From Spirochaetota bacterium (GTDB lineage: Bacteria > Spirochaetota > B62-G9 > DRHN01), in contig JAFGTF010000057.1 of assembly GCA_016934265.1 (NCBI GenBank), forward strand, positions 1 through 58,703: a stretch of 58,703 bases of DNA. The letters are read 5' to 3'. Both the position numbers and the translations under genes were made by a program. The notes under the pieces were generated by a model that saw nothing but the letters and a program-made list of their open reading frames with translations, had not been told where the DNA came from and searched no databases. Positions 10,901 through 17,047 of the stretch are shown in pieces (the first letter of the stretch is position 1; each line of letters opens with the position of its first letter).

Positions 10901-11701
10901 TCTGCTAAGACCCTGAAAGGGAATAAGGTGGACAGGGTCGTACGCTGGTCCGTGCTGCCCGATTACGAAGACACATATGAAAAAGTGCTCGTCTCTGAGA
11001 TTGACATAACCGAGCAGGAACGCATCGTGCAGGAGCTCGAACGTTCGCAGGAAGGGCTGAGAAAGCTCTCCGCTCATCTCGAGTCCGTGCGCGAGGAGGA
11101 GCGCAAGGCGATTTCACGGGAGATCCATGACGAGCTCGGCCAAACGCTCACCGCCCTGAAGATGGACCTTGCGTGGCTGAACAGAAATATGACGGCCGCA
11201 GATCGATCCGTCCGGAAGAAAATCGGTTCAATGAATACCCTGATCGACGAAACGATTCAGACGGTAAAGGAAATCAGCACATCTCTAAGACCGGCCATGA
11301 TAGACGACTTGGGGCTGCCCGCGGCGATAGAATGGTATACCGATGATTTCCAGAAAAGGACGGGAATTCCGTGCCCCACCAGCATAGAGCCGGAAGACAT
11401 CAGTGTCGATATCGATATAGCAATCGCCCTCTATCGTATACTCCAGGAAGCCCTCACGAACGTCGCACGTCACTCAAAGGCCGATAAGGTACGGATAATA
11501 TTACGGGCGGATGAGGAAAACCTGATAATGAGAGTACAGGACAACGGAATCGGGATCACAAAGGAGATGGAAAATAAGCCGTCTGCGCTCGGACTGCTCG
11601 GCATGAGAGAACGTGTTCATTTCCTCAAAGGCTCGATCACGATCTCCGGAAAACCGAGCAAGGGAACGATGGTAAGGGTGAGCATACCGGTGAAAGAATA
11701 G
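4922..11701 (+). CDS. Giant multi-PAS sensor histidine kinase (16 PAS/PAS-like domains, HisKA_3)
   Basis: A 2,259-residue cytoplasmic-looking kinase, with no convincing membrane segment or signal peptide. I count sixteen consecutive PAS or PAS-like modules. Most end in a PAC-type D-I-T-E/D-R/x-K motif followed by a coiled-coil linker of the E-x-L-R-x-S-E-x-x-Y/F type, which joins it to the next module. The last (about 1870-2030) is an unusual variant with a longer helical insert. The kinase core is HisKA_3: the phospho-acceptor is H2069 in REIHDELGQ, and the HATPase N-box is near 2177-2186 (EALTNVARH) with a later GLLGMRER. HisKA_3 kinases typically phosphorylate NarL/LuxR-type regulators, and one lies at 12308, so the two probably form a pair. 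Most such kinases have 1-6 PAS domains. Modules 4-5 (about 6060-6770) are more AT-rich than the rest. Confidence 0.95.
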   Translation: MDALCKSIMALTKEGVLQYSLDNGKIINTNRGLMDILQLGTSAQAFLGKAVSTLLPADTLQEIGRLIPTKTEIRGTEFVYRSENGTRKRLTIDARLADAGKDTGQTVVALIKETAAGNTPGDDFDRRGVRFQSILEKTKIGFASTDIFGRLTFVNRALCRMTGYTKKELLGEPFARFIYPEDKKKILSEFFSSFTNRKETVIIEFRVVHKNGHPVWLYSSPTRLFLKGRPREFNAIIFDISDRKKVEERLAAQEKYYRALVDNSFDVIHVVDSNGSVRYVSTSVEKILGYRTKGYQKMNLLSLVHPDDVSEAKNAFKAILEKPGETISLALRIKHKNGSWRHIESEAKNFIGISSIDGIVISSRDVTEHKQVVEELRISEERFSKTFRASPDAMTISRLADGLIIEVNDMWEKALGYSRAESVGTSSVALGIWSDPAIRQKAVQQLQKTGSLRNFEADILRKTGEIRQVSLSSELLEIRGETCLLTINHDITERKRAEETLRKSEKRYRELADSITDTFFATDKDLRYTYWNKASEALTGIKGKDAIGKSIFELFPDNEAIKRIVKVYKEVLETKKPKTFVTEFQINGKNYFFEINAYSSIDGISVFTKDITERKQAEEELQRNEALLREAQRVAHIGHWELDPDIGTPVWSEEIFHIFGLDPAKGEPSFTDHATHLHPEDWPILDKAVRKAGMDGTPFDLVFRIVKPDGKMGWMHAIGTTLIDDEGNVTKLFGTAQDITNIKRAEEALRESEQRFKLFMDHLPALAFINDPGKCMVYANQKVFNLYQKGPDKLIGRDFKEINPPDHVKRVKAQDRKVLENDEVLTIEETVPSVSGSTVWQTVKFPIHRKGHPSLVGAISFDISERIRIEEKYRLVTENIPVAVYSGQTVGQSSKIFITGRIEDLTGFTADEVCKDPELWPSIIHPNDREKVLRKVTEMKKVKKNLNAEYRIITKDGQVKWIHDMATSVLDKKGELMRIDGFMEDITERKRIEEELRENEQQYRSLFENSIEGIGISKGNRIIAANSALVGIFGYDSEEELTKVPLLELVVPEDRYRIRDQMQKRSKGESVPSRYIYKIKRKDGRVRTIEISSTEMTLSREPHVLGTFRDITDKNEIEKALLDSEKKYRELVESINDVIFTVDATGTLTYMSPTSKTLSGYTPDEVIGKPYTDFIHPEDIPEFKESFNRTISGESQPSEYRIVLKNGDIKWVRISSKPITDGEKTIGLHGVISDITDQKKIEKALMESERIKNLVLNSTAEMFAYYDTDLRIIWTNRAAGESVGKSPEDLVGLHCYELWNQSEEPCENCPVLQARDKKVSVTTERKTSDGRHWLIRGYPILDDEGNIVALTEFTQDITKQKKFEETLRESEERYRSIFEGAANLIILIDDGGRILENNARMPDILGYSRDEVTGRYITELILDEYLDSMKSCINETLETGHKYNQEFQVKRKDGSIIDVNINSEALRDQHGRNHRIVCIISDITERKKMRDTLEAREKLLRQVLTTNPNTIFIKNRKGEYLLVNKAMAELHHTTEEEMIGKKDVDFVKNGITTKEEAEQFFADDKKVITSKTPITKISEPFAIPDGTTRYFHTYKVPFSIEGSEDCVLGISVDITDRILMEKELKESEERYALAQSVANIGSWDWNIESGELHWSEETNRLYGLDTKNKIESYDHFLECVHPDDRSRVENAVKQSLETGSNYNVTNRILWPDGTTRWTEAIGSIICNDTGKAVRMVGITHDITATKLADDALRESEILFRSIFEQAAVGIAQVTPNGRFIMVNRRFSEIIGYSEEELSGMTFIDITHPDDNDLDMSYVTGVLHGEVDNYIIDKRYIKKDGSIVWITLFSKVIRDENGKERYTIAAMEDITERKEAENALLESQKRYFSLFEYSPIALWQEDFSEVKKHLDKLKKHGVKHIEQYLENHPEIVKECVSLVRVLDTNKATLDQYDAVNKDHILADLRNIFLEETYETFIKELAAIYRNETSIQFQASAKTLKGNKVDRVVRWSVLPDYEDTYEKVLVSEIDITEQERIVQELERSQEGLRKLSAHLESVREEERKAISREIHDELGQTLTALKMDLAWLNRNMTAADRSVRKKIGSMNTLIDETIQTVKEISTSLRPAMIDDLGLPAAIEWYTDDFQKRTGIPCPTSIEPEDISVDIDIAIALYRILQEALTNVARHSKADKVRIILRADEENLIMRVQDNGIGITKEMENKPSALGLLGMRERVHFLKGSITISGKPSKGTMVRVSIPVKE

Positions 11702-11735
11702 GGATTGGGGATTGGGGGCTGGAGGCTGGGGATTG
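11701..11735 (+). repeat. Family-2 G-rich repeat, G strand on plus
   Basis: Starts at the last base of the kinase stop codon. It consists of GGGATTGGGG-like units (35 nt with five G-runs of three or more) and lies 52 bp before the four-helix-bundle gene. Related blocks occur at 12179, 12257 (inverted), 12945, 13198 (inverted), 35997, 38004 (inverted) and 38644. Confidence 0.75.
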
Positions 11736-11787
11736 AAATATGATATCTGTACAATAAAATATAAAGCAAAGACGCAATGCTTAAAAA

Positions 11788-12168
11788 ATGAATAAAGAAA
11801 TTAAAAGCTACAAAGATCTCGATGTGTGGAAAAATGCTATCGATTTCGCGAAAAATATCTACTGCATTACGCAAGATTTTCCAAATAACGAAAAATATGG
11901 GCTGATAAGCCAAATGCGCAGAGCAGCTGTTTCTATTCCATCTAATATCGCAGAGGGCCACGCTCGTTCAAGTACCTCTGAATTTATGCATTTTATTTCA
12001 ATATGCCAAGGATCAATCGCAGAATTAGGAACACAGCTTATTCTGTCTAATGAACTTAGTATTATTAACGATGATATTAAAGAACAGCTACTTAGTGACC
12101 TTGATAAAATTGGAAAAATGTTGAGAGGATTGTATAAAGCCTTAAAAGATAAGCGTTTGAGGGAATAG
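11788..12168 (+). CDS. Four-helix bundle protein, S23/IVP family
   Basis: A 126-residue protein of the four-helix-bundle family first seen as an ORF inside 23S rRNA intervening sequences. The family also contains the DGR accessory protein Avd. Diagnostic stretches are LDVWKNAIDFAKNIY near the N-terminus and RRAAVSIPSNIAEG, followed by a Ser/Thr-rich turn and F-x-x-F-x-x-I-x-x-G-S-x-x-E-L. The function of stand-alone members is unknown. The gene is much more AT-rich than the kinase before it and the regulator after it, and it splits that likely pair. G-rich repeats lie on both sides (11701-11735; 12179-12207 with an inverted block at 12257-12286). This suggests insertion of a repeat-bounded unit. 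No reverse transcriptase or rRNA gene is nearby, so a DGR or rRNA-intron role is not supported. Confidence 0.88.
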   Translation: MNKEIKSYKDLDVWKNAIDFAKNIYCITQDFPNNEKYGLISQMRRAAVSIPSNIAEGHARSSTSEFMHFISICQGSIAELGTQLILSNELSIINDDIKEQLLSDLDKIGKMLRGLYKALKDKRLRE

Positions 12169-12178
12169 AGATAAACCA

Positions 12179-12286
12179 GGGATTGGGGATTAGGGGCTAG
12201 GATTTGGATTCCGAAAAAAACCTTCGACAGGGAAGAGGAAATCATCAATAATTCCCGAATCCCAAGTCCCTAACCCCTAAATCCCA
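12179..12286. repeat. Family-2 G-rich repeat pair in inverted orientation
   Basis: A G-strand block (12179-12207, GGGATTGGGGATTAGGGG at its start) faces a C-strand block (12257-12286, with AGTCCCTAACCCCTAAATCC inside) across a roughly 50-nt spacer. The reverse complement of the second closely resembles the first, so the transcript could form a long imperfect hairpin between the four-helix-bundle gene and the regulator gene. Confidence 0.7.
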
Positions 12287-12307
12287 CGAATCATTCCGGA
12301 GCCTGCA

Positions 12308-12937
12308 ATGATAAAAACAATCATCGCCGATGATCATACGATAGTACGGGAAGGACTAAAGCAGATACTCAACGAGACGGCGGACGTAAGAGTCTCGGAC
12401 GAGGCGAAGAACGGCGGGGAGCTGCTCTCAAAACTGAGACGGGGAAAATTCGATGTCGTTGTGCTCGATATATCCATGCCCGGGGCCAACGGCCTGGACG
12501 CTCTCAAGCAGATAAAGATAATCGACCCCCATCTTCCCGTTCTCGTGCTGAGCATGCACCCGGAAGAACAGTACGCAGTCCGCGTTTTGAAAGCCGGCGC
12601 CGCAGGATACCTCACCAAAGAGAGCGCCTCCGAAGAGCTTCTGAAAGCCATACGAAGAATCGTGTCCGGCGGGAAATACGTAAGTCCGAGCCTAGCGGAG
12701 AAGCTCGCGGTCGAGCTCGACACGGACCGGGAAAGACCGCTTTACGAAACCCTCTCGGACCGGGAATACCAGGTATTCTGCATGATAGCCTCGGGCAGAA
12801 CAGCGACAGAGGTCGCAGAGGAGCTGTCCCTCAGTGTCAAGACAGTGAGTACCTACCGCTCGCGGATCCTTCATAAGTTGCACATGGCCAACAACGCCCA
12901 GCTGACACACTATGCGATAAAAAATGGGTTGGTGTGA
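12308..12937 (+). CDS. NarL/FixJ-type response regulator (REC-LuxR HTH)
   Basis: A 209-residue DNA-binding regulator. The receiver domain spans 1-120, with the acidic pair D8-D9, phospho-acceptor D54, the conserved Ser of VLSMH and Lys of LTKES. A GerE/LuxR helix-turn-helix (about 145-205) carries LSDREYQVFCMIASGRTATE, then VAEELSLSVKTVSTYRSRI, the classic scaffold and recognition helices. HisKA_3 kinases phosphorylate this class, so the multi-PAS kinase that ends at 11701 is its most likely partner. In that case the four-helix-bundle gene and repeats interrupt a former two-gene operon. The start ATG at 12308 has only a modest upstream GGAG (CCGGAGCCTGCA). Target genes cannot be inferred. Confidence 0.95.
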   Translation: MIKTIIADDHTIVREGLKQILNETADVRVSDEAKNGGELLSKLRRGKFDVVVLDISMPGANGLDALKQIKIIDPHLPVLVLSMHPEEQYAVRVLKAGAAGYLTKESASEELLKAIRRIVSGGKYVSPSLAEKLAVELDTDRERPLYETLSDREYQVFCMIASGRTATEVAEELSLSVKTVSTYRSRILHKLHMANNAQLTHYAIKNGLV

Positions 12938-13555
12938 TATATAGGGATTGGGGAATGGGGAAAGAAAATAACCTATAATTTACTGATCCCAAGACCCTAC
13001 TTTATTTTTGTTATATATCACCAAACGTTGACAATTGAATTGAGGATTAAGAACATCTGACAATCAATTCCCTCACAAGTCCTAAGGAGTTGATTTTTAG
13101 AGAATTACGGAAATATCAACGATTATGTAACTGTCAACGGTTGCTGATACTTTTAGTTTCAACGGGGGCTGATACTTGTCATTTGTTAATTATCTCTAAT
13201 CCCAAATCCCAAGCCCCTAATCCCAAGTCCTAAATCCCAAGTCCCTACCCTCGAGTCCCTACCTGTAATCCCAAACTCCCGGTTTTGTAGGACAAACAAG
13301 TACAACAAAATCAGATAAACGCCTATAGAAATATTTAAGTTCTGTCTATATGCTTTTTCAGTGCCATGCCGGTGTAATTTCGCTCTTTTACTTCGCGACG
13401 GCAGGAATATACGAATAGAAAGCGCGGGGGTTTTTTCAGGGCGTCCTATGCAGGACAAGAGCGAACTCCTTGCCGGACACGGGAGGGACAGTCCTGCGGT
13501 TACGGATCGGTATTACTCACTGGTAACGGCGTGCAGTAACGTTCGGAGGATACGC
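12938..13555. other. 618-bp gene-free region with family-2 repeats
   Basis: No credible gene on either strand. A short G-strand block (12945-12961) lies just past the regulator gene, and a long C-strand block of TCCCAA-type units lies at 13198-13280. Between them are AT-rich sequence and a pair of 20-nt direct repeats (13132-13176). The last 200 bp upstream of cheY are open in the cheY frame, but the conserved CheY start and a good ribosome-binding site place the real start at 13556. The CheY promoter is presumably here but was not pinpointed. Confidence 0.6.
13132..13176 (+). repeat. Two 20-nt direct repeats ending GCTGATACT
   Basis: Copies at 13132-13151 and 13157-13176 match at 17 of 20 positions (common form: T-x-TCAACGG-x-x-GCTGATACT), with start points 25 bp apart. 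This arrangement resembles the repeated termini of IS21-family elements. It could also be a tandem operator. No transposase remnant was found next to it. Confidence 0.6.
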
Positions 13556-13930
13556 ATGGCGGATGTTTTGATTGTCGACGACTCCAAATTCATGAGGCTG
13601 ATACTGACCGACATCCTGAACGACTGCGGCCACACGATCGCAGGGGAAGCGGGAAACGCCAAGGAGGCCGTCGAGCTCTTCAAGAATCTCAAGCCCGACC
13701 TCGTCACCCTGGATATCATCATGCCCGAGGTCGGCGGCATAGATGCGGCTACCGCCCTGAAAAAAATAATGGAGATCGATGAATCGGCAAAAGTGCTGAT
13801 GGTCAGTGCAATGGATCAGGAGCAGATGATAAGCGGATTCATCAGCGCCGGGGCGTGCGGATTTCTTATCAAGCCGTTTCAGAGAAAAAAGGTAAAGGAG
13901 GCAGTGGAAAAAGTCCTGAAGTCGGCATAA
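13556..13930 (+). CDS. cheY: Single-domain response regulator, CheY type
   Basis: A 124-residue receiver-only protein, MADVLIVDDSKFMR at the N-terminus. The acidic pair is D8-D9, phospho-acceptor D53 (LVTLDIIMP), Ser in MVSAMD and Lys in FLIKPF, so every functional receiver residue is present. The start was chosen at 13556 because GGAGGA sits 5 nt upstream and the protein begins exactly where CheY-like receivers begin; the same frame is open for 65 codons further upstream. CheY-type proteins take phosphate from CheA and act on the flagellar motor or another target. It lies just upstream of the chemosensory operon that starts at 14325, separated by a 394-bp gap, so it probably has its own promoter. 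Confidence 0.88.
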   Translation: MADVLIVDDSKFMRLILTDILNDCGHTIAGEAGNAKEAVELFKNLKPDLVTLDIIMPEVGGIDAATALKKIMEIDESAKVLMVSAMDQEQMISGFISAGACGFLIKPFQRKKVKEAVEKVLKSA

Positions 13931-14324
13931 CACGGCACTGCATCAGTCTCGTTAGAATACGTGCGTCCACTTGGGAGACATTAATAGGGGTCCTGTTAAT
14001 CCCTGCCGTGAGTTACAATGAAACACCATGCAACTCGGGAGGCTCAAGCCACGTAAACATGAACGCGTCTTCTAAGGATTCGGGATTAATGCGACATCGT
14101 TTTTATTTCAAATTACGCTACTTATCATATCATAATAAACCGAACGGTTTCTCCAAGCCCTCATCCCTTATCTCCCCTCCAAAAACCACAATTCTGTAGG
14201 ATAAACACCGACATCAGTTTAGGAGAAATCCCGATAGCAAAATCAGTCTCCCGCTGATACCCGTGACTACTCATAGTGTATATAAATAAGTATACATTGA
14301 ACTCAATCTAAAGAGAACGGAGCG
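13931..14324. other. 394-bp intergenic region before the chemosensory operon
   Basis: No credible gene. It contains an AT-rich stretch with C-rich tracts (around 14155-14180). A segment TCTGTAGGATAAACAC (14193-14208) resembles the region upstream of cheY (TTTTGTAGGACAAACAAG, 13284-13301), followed in both by loosely similar sequence. This hints at a shared upstream element for cheY and the cheW-led operon, but neither matches sigma-28 or sigma-70 well. GAACGG lies 3-8 nt before the cheW ATG at 14325. Confidence 0.4.
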
Positions 14325-14783
14325 ATGGACAATACATCGAAGCTCGTTATCTTTCTTCTCGACACGCGAAAGTACGCCCTGCACCTCTCACGGGTACGCC
14401 GTGTCGTTCATGCAGTCGACATAACCCCCCTGCCCGGCGCGCCGGACGCCGTTTTGGGCGCGATCACCGTTGGAGGCCAAGTCCTGCCGGTATACGACAT
14501 CCGAAAACGCTTCGGCCTGGAAACAAAAGATATCTCCCTCACGGACCATTTCATCATCGCGGATACCAAAACGACCACAGTGGTGCTGATCGCGGACGAG
14601 GTAATCGGCACGGTCGAGTGCGACGAGAAAGTTCCGGCAGGGAAAAAAGGCCTTCTGCCGGAAAGCAAGTATGCGGAGAGTATTATCACTCTCGAGGGCG
14701 ACATCGTATACATTCACGACCTGGACAGTTTCCTCTCACCGGATGAAGAACAAACGCTCAAGAAGGCGCTGCAAAAACGATGA
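14325..14783 (+). CDS. cheW: CheW-like adaptor (WspB position)
   Basis: A 152-residue single CheW domain. It starts KLVIFLLDTRKYALHLSRVRRV and contains the typical PLPGAPDAVLGAITVGGQVLPVYDIRKRF core that forms the two beta barrels coupling chemoreceptors to CheA. It overlaps the following cheR gene by 4 nt (ATGA), so translation is probably coupled. The gene opens a cluster whose order (CheW, CheR-TPR, CheW, receptors, CheA-REC, CheB) mirrors wspB-C-D-(A)-E-F, so this adaptor sits in the WspB position. That equivalence is inferred from gene order rather than sequence identity. Confidence 0.9.
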   Translation: MDNTSKLVIFLLDTRKYALHLSRVRRVVHAVDITPLPGAPDAVLGAITVGGQVLPVYDIRKRFGLETKDISLTDHFIIADTKTTTVVLIADEVIGTVECDEKVPAGKKGLLPESKYAESIITLEGDIVYIHDLDSFLSPDEEQTLKKALQKR

Positions 14784-16291
14784 CCGTATCAATCGACAGA
14801 GGGCTTTTACTGGCGGCAAGCGATTATATTTCCGAACATATGGGCTTCTCGTTCGGTGAAGAGCGCCTTGCAGACCTCGAAAAGAAGATTACCGCAGCAT
14901 CCAAGGAGCTTCATTACTCCAAAACGGAGGACTTCATTGAATGGCTGCTTTCGGCACCACTTTCCGAGACACAGGTCGAATCGCTTGCAGGCCACCTCAT
15001 CATCGGCGAGACCTACTTCTTCAGGGAAAAACAGGCATATGAAATCCTGGAAAACCATATCCTTCCCGATCTGATATACCGGCGGCGCAACGAGGGAAGA
15101 TCCTTACGGATATGGAGCGCGGGATGCGCGACCGGAGAGGAGCCGTGCTCTATCGCGATCTCCGTGAGTAAAGTTCTTCCCACCTGTAATGAATGGAACA
15201 TGACGATACTCGGCACCGACCTCAATCCCCGTTTTTTACGGCGCGCTGAAAAAGCTGTATACTCAAACTGGTCATTACGAGGCACCGATGCATGGTTCAA
15301 GGAAAGGTATTTTCAAAAGGTCGAAAACGGGCGGTTCCGGCTTGACCGTCAGATCAGGGCGATGGTGAATTATAAATACCTTAACCTCGTGAAGGACAGC
15401 TTTCCATCTCTTTCGAACAACACTAACGCGATGGATGTTATCTTCATACGGAACGTCCTGATGTATTTCAGGCAGGATATCCAGAAGGCAGTCATCGAAA
15501 AGCTCCATCACTGTCTGGTCCCGGGCGGATACCTCATCACGAGCCAGACGGAGACATCCCATACATTGTTTTCGGACTTCTCCTCCGTCAATTACCCCGA
15601 TGCGATAGTCTATCGAAAAGACACCGTCCCCGTCAATAAAGCGACCACAGCACCTCTTTTTAGACAGGATACTTCATCAAAAAAGCCACCCCGTAAAGCT
15701 CCGCTTGTTTTGAAGTATCAACCGGTAAAAACCGCACCTGTACCTTCTTTCTCGGAACAACCAAAACTCTCTGTAGATTCCGCAGGGAACGGCCACAGGG
15801 TATCCGGCTACAACGACGCCGCGGCCCTCTTCGAAAGAGGACGGTATCTCGAAGCGCTCGAGATTATTGCCGGATATACGGATGCGCATCCGGGTGACCC
15901 CGGCTCTTATATTCTCACGGCGAAGATTCATGCAAATCTTGGAAACCTGGAGCAGGCCCTCGAGATGTGTGACAGGGCGCTTGATATCAACAGGACGGAC
16001 CCCGCTCTTCATTACCTGAAGGCAACGATATTCCAGGAGTCCGGCAAGACCGAGGAAGCGATCAAAGAGCTTACCACAACCCTGTACCTCGATCGGGATC
16101 ATGTGCTCGGCCACTTCACCCTCGGTAATCTCATGCAGACCGCCGGAAATCATAAACGGGCGTTGAAACACTTTCAAAACACCATAGAACTTCTCTCCGG
16201 GTACGAGAGGGACACGGTACTCGAAGATGCGGATGGGCTGACTGCCGGAAGGCTCTCGGAGATAATCGATGTCATCACGAAGAGGGAATGA
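14780..16291 (+). CDS. cheR: CheR-type MCP methyltransferase with C-terminal TPRs (WspC-like)
   Basis: A 503-residue protein. The N-terminal part is CheR: an alpha-helical CheR_N (1-70) and a SAM-dependent methyltransferase with IWSAGCATGEEPCSIA as the SAM-binding loop, then ILGTDLN and VIFIRNVLMYF. It transfers methyl groups to receptor glutamates. After a Pro/Lys-rich linker (about 275-330), TPR-like helices occupy about 340-480 (for example YILTAKIHANLGNLEQALEM). A CheR-TPR fusion is characteristic of WspC and other alternative-function chemosensory systems, where the TPRs modulate protein contacts. It overlaps the preceding cheW by 4 nt and ends 4 nt before the next cheW. Confidence 0.93.
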   Translation: MTVSIDRGLLLAASDYISEHMGFSFGEERLADLEKKITAASKELHYSKTEDFIEWLLSAPLSETQVESLAGHLIIGETYFFREKQAYEILENHILPDLIYRRRNEGRSLRIWSAGCATGEEPCSIAISVSKVLPTCNEWNMTILGTDLNPRFLRRAEKAVYSNWSLRGTDAWFKERYFQKVENGRFRLDRQIRAMVNYKYLNLVKDSFPSLSNNTNAMDVIFIRNVLMYFRQDIQKAVIEKLHHCLVPGGYLITSQTETSHTLFSDFSSVNYPDAIVYRKDTVPVNKATTAPLFRQDTSSKKPPRKAPLVLKYQPVKTAPVPSFSEQPKLSVDSAGNGHRVSGYNDAAALFERGRYLEALEIIAGYTDAHPGDPGSYILTAKIHANLGNLEQALEMCDRALDINRTDPALHYLKATIFQESGKTEEAIKELTTTLYLDRDHVLGHFTLGNLMQTAGNHKRALKHFQNTIELLSGYERDTVLEDADGLTAGRLSEIIDVITKRE

Positions 16292-16295
16292 CCGT

Positions 16296-16826
16296 ATGTC
16301 CCAAAAAGAAGATTCAGATGTGAGAGTTAAAAACATCTTGCGAGAACGGGCGAAAAAACTCGCCGCATGGGAAGCGACCGAGGCGGAGAAGCCCGGAACG
16401 GAAACGCTGATCCTCTCTGTGGGAAACGAAACATACGGGATCGAATCGAAATACATCCGGGAAGTCGAGATATTAAGAGAGCTCACTCCCCTCCCGCACG
16501 TACCGGCGTTCGTACTCGGCATCGTAAACCATCACGGTGTAATCCGCTCCGTTATCGACCTCCACAGGTTTTTCGGTCTTGAGGGCATACCACTGGATGA
16601 GTATCGGCAGATCGTTTTCATACATTCGGGAATGCTCGAATTCGGTATCGCCGTGTCGCACGTCAAGGAGGCCGTCATGATACCGACTGACAAAAAGAGG
16701 GAACTGCCCGATACGCTGAAAGAAATAGCGGGTTTCATCAGGTGCATCACTCAAGACCAGATCGCGCTCTTGGACATAGAACAGCTGTGCACCGAGAGGA
16801 GGCTGATCGTGTACCAGGAAGCGTAA
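16296..16826 (+). CDS. cheW: Second CheW-like adaptor (WspD position)
   Basis: A 176-residue protein. A charged N-terminal helix (about 1-35, RVKNILRERAKKLAAWE) precedes a CheW domain (about 38-175) with LILSVGNETYGIESKYIREV and LPHVPAFVLGIVNHHGVIRS. The start ATG at 16296 follows the cheR stop by 4 nt; an in-frame ATG 27 nt upstream would overlap cheR and is less likely. The N-terminal extension distinguishes it from the shorter adaptor at 14325 and is like WspD. Two different CheW proteins in one operon suggest different array roles, such as array lattice and receptor-specific coupling. Confidence 0.88.
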   Translation: MSQKEDSDVRVKNILRERAKKLAAWEATEAEKPGTETLILSVGNETYGIESKYIREVEILRELTPLPHVPAFVLGIVNHHGVIRSVIDLHRFFGLEGIPLDEYRQIVFIHSGMLEFGIAVSHVKEAVMIPTDKKRELPDTLKEIAGFIRCITQDQIALLDIEQLCTERRLIVYQEA

Positions 16827-16909
16827 GGCGCCGTTCGGATAACAGGCGGCCGTCTTTTTTACGAACCGGTTTTTGATAAACAGTAGTAAAACGAACATGG
16901 GAGAACGTA

Positions 16910-16978
16910 ATGAGCATCAGGGACAAGCTTACAACCATCGTGCTGACGCCGATGGGCATTGTGCTTGCTGCTCGATGA
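16910..16978 (+). pseudogene. 22-codon ORF resembling an MCP N-terminus
   Basis: ATG at 16910 preceded by GGGAG at good spacing. It encodes MSIRDKLTTIVLTPMGIVLA plus two residues, then TGA. The MSI-R-x-KL start followed by a hydrophobic stretch is typical of the first membrane segment of chemoreceptors. It sits where a receptor gene would fit in the operon, so it may be what is left of a deleted MCP gene. It could equally be a leader peptide for the binding-protein gene, or chance. Confidence 0.3.
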
Positions 16979-17047
16979 TACGGGAAGAACAGACAAACGA
17001 AAACCGTGAACAGCATTAAACCATGGTATAAAAACCAGGAGGAACCT

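Noticed and set aside
11788..12168. Four-helix-bundle gene read as Avd of a diversity-generating retroelement
   Set aside because: No reverse transcriptase, template repeat or variable-protein gene is nearby, and the protein fits the general S23/IVP family.
13361..13555. Extended N-terminus of CheY
   Set aside because: The upstream codons show no homology to the receiver fold, and the ATG at 13556 has a strong ribosome-binding site.
13281..14240. Sigma-28 promoters before cheY and cheW
   Set aside because: GCCTATAG and CCCGATAG resemble the -10 element, but no TAAA-type -35 element sits at the right spacing.
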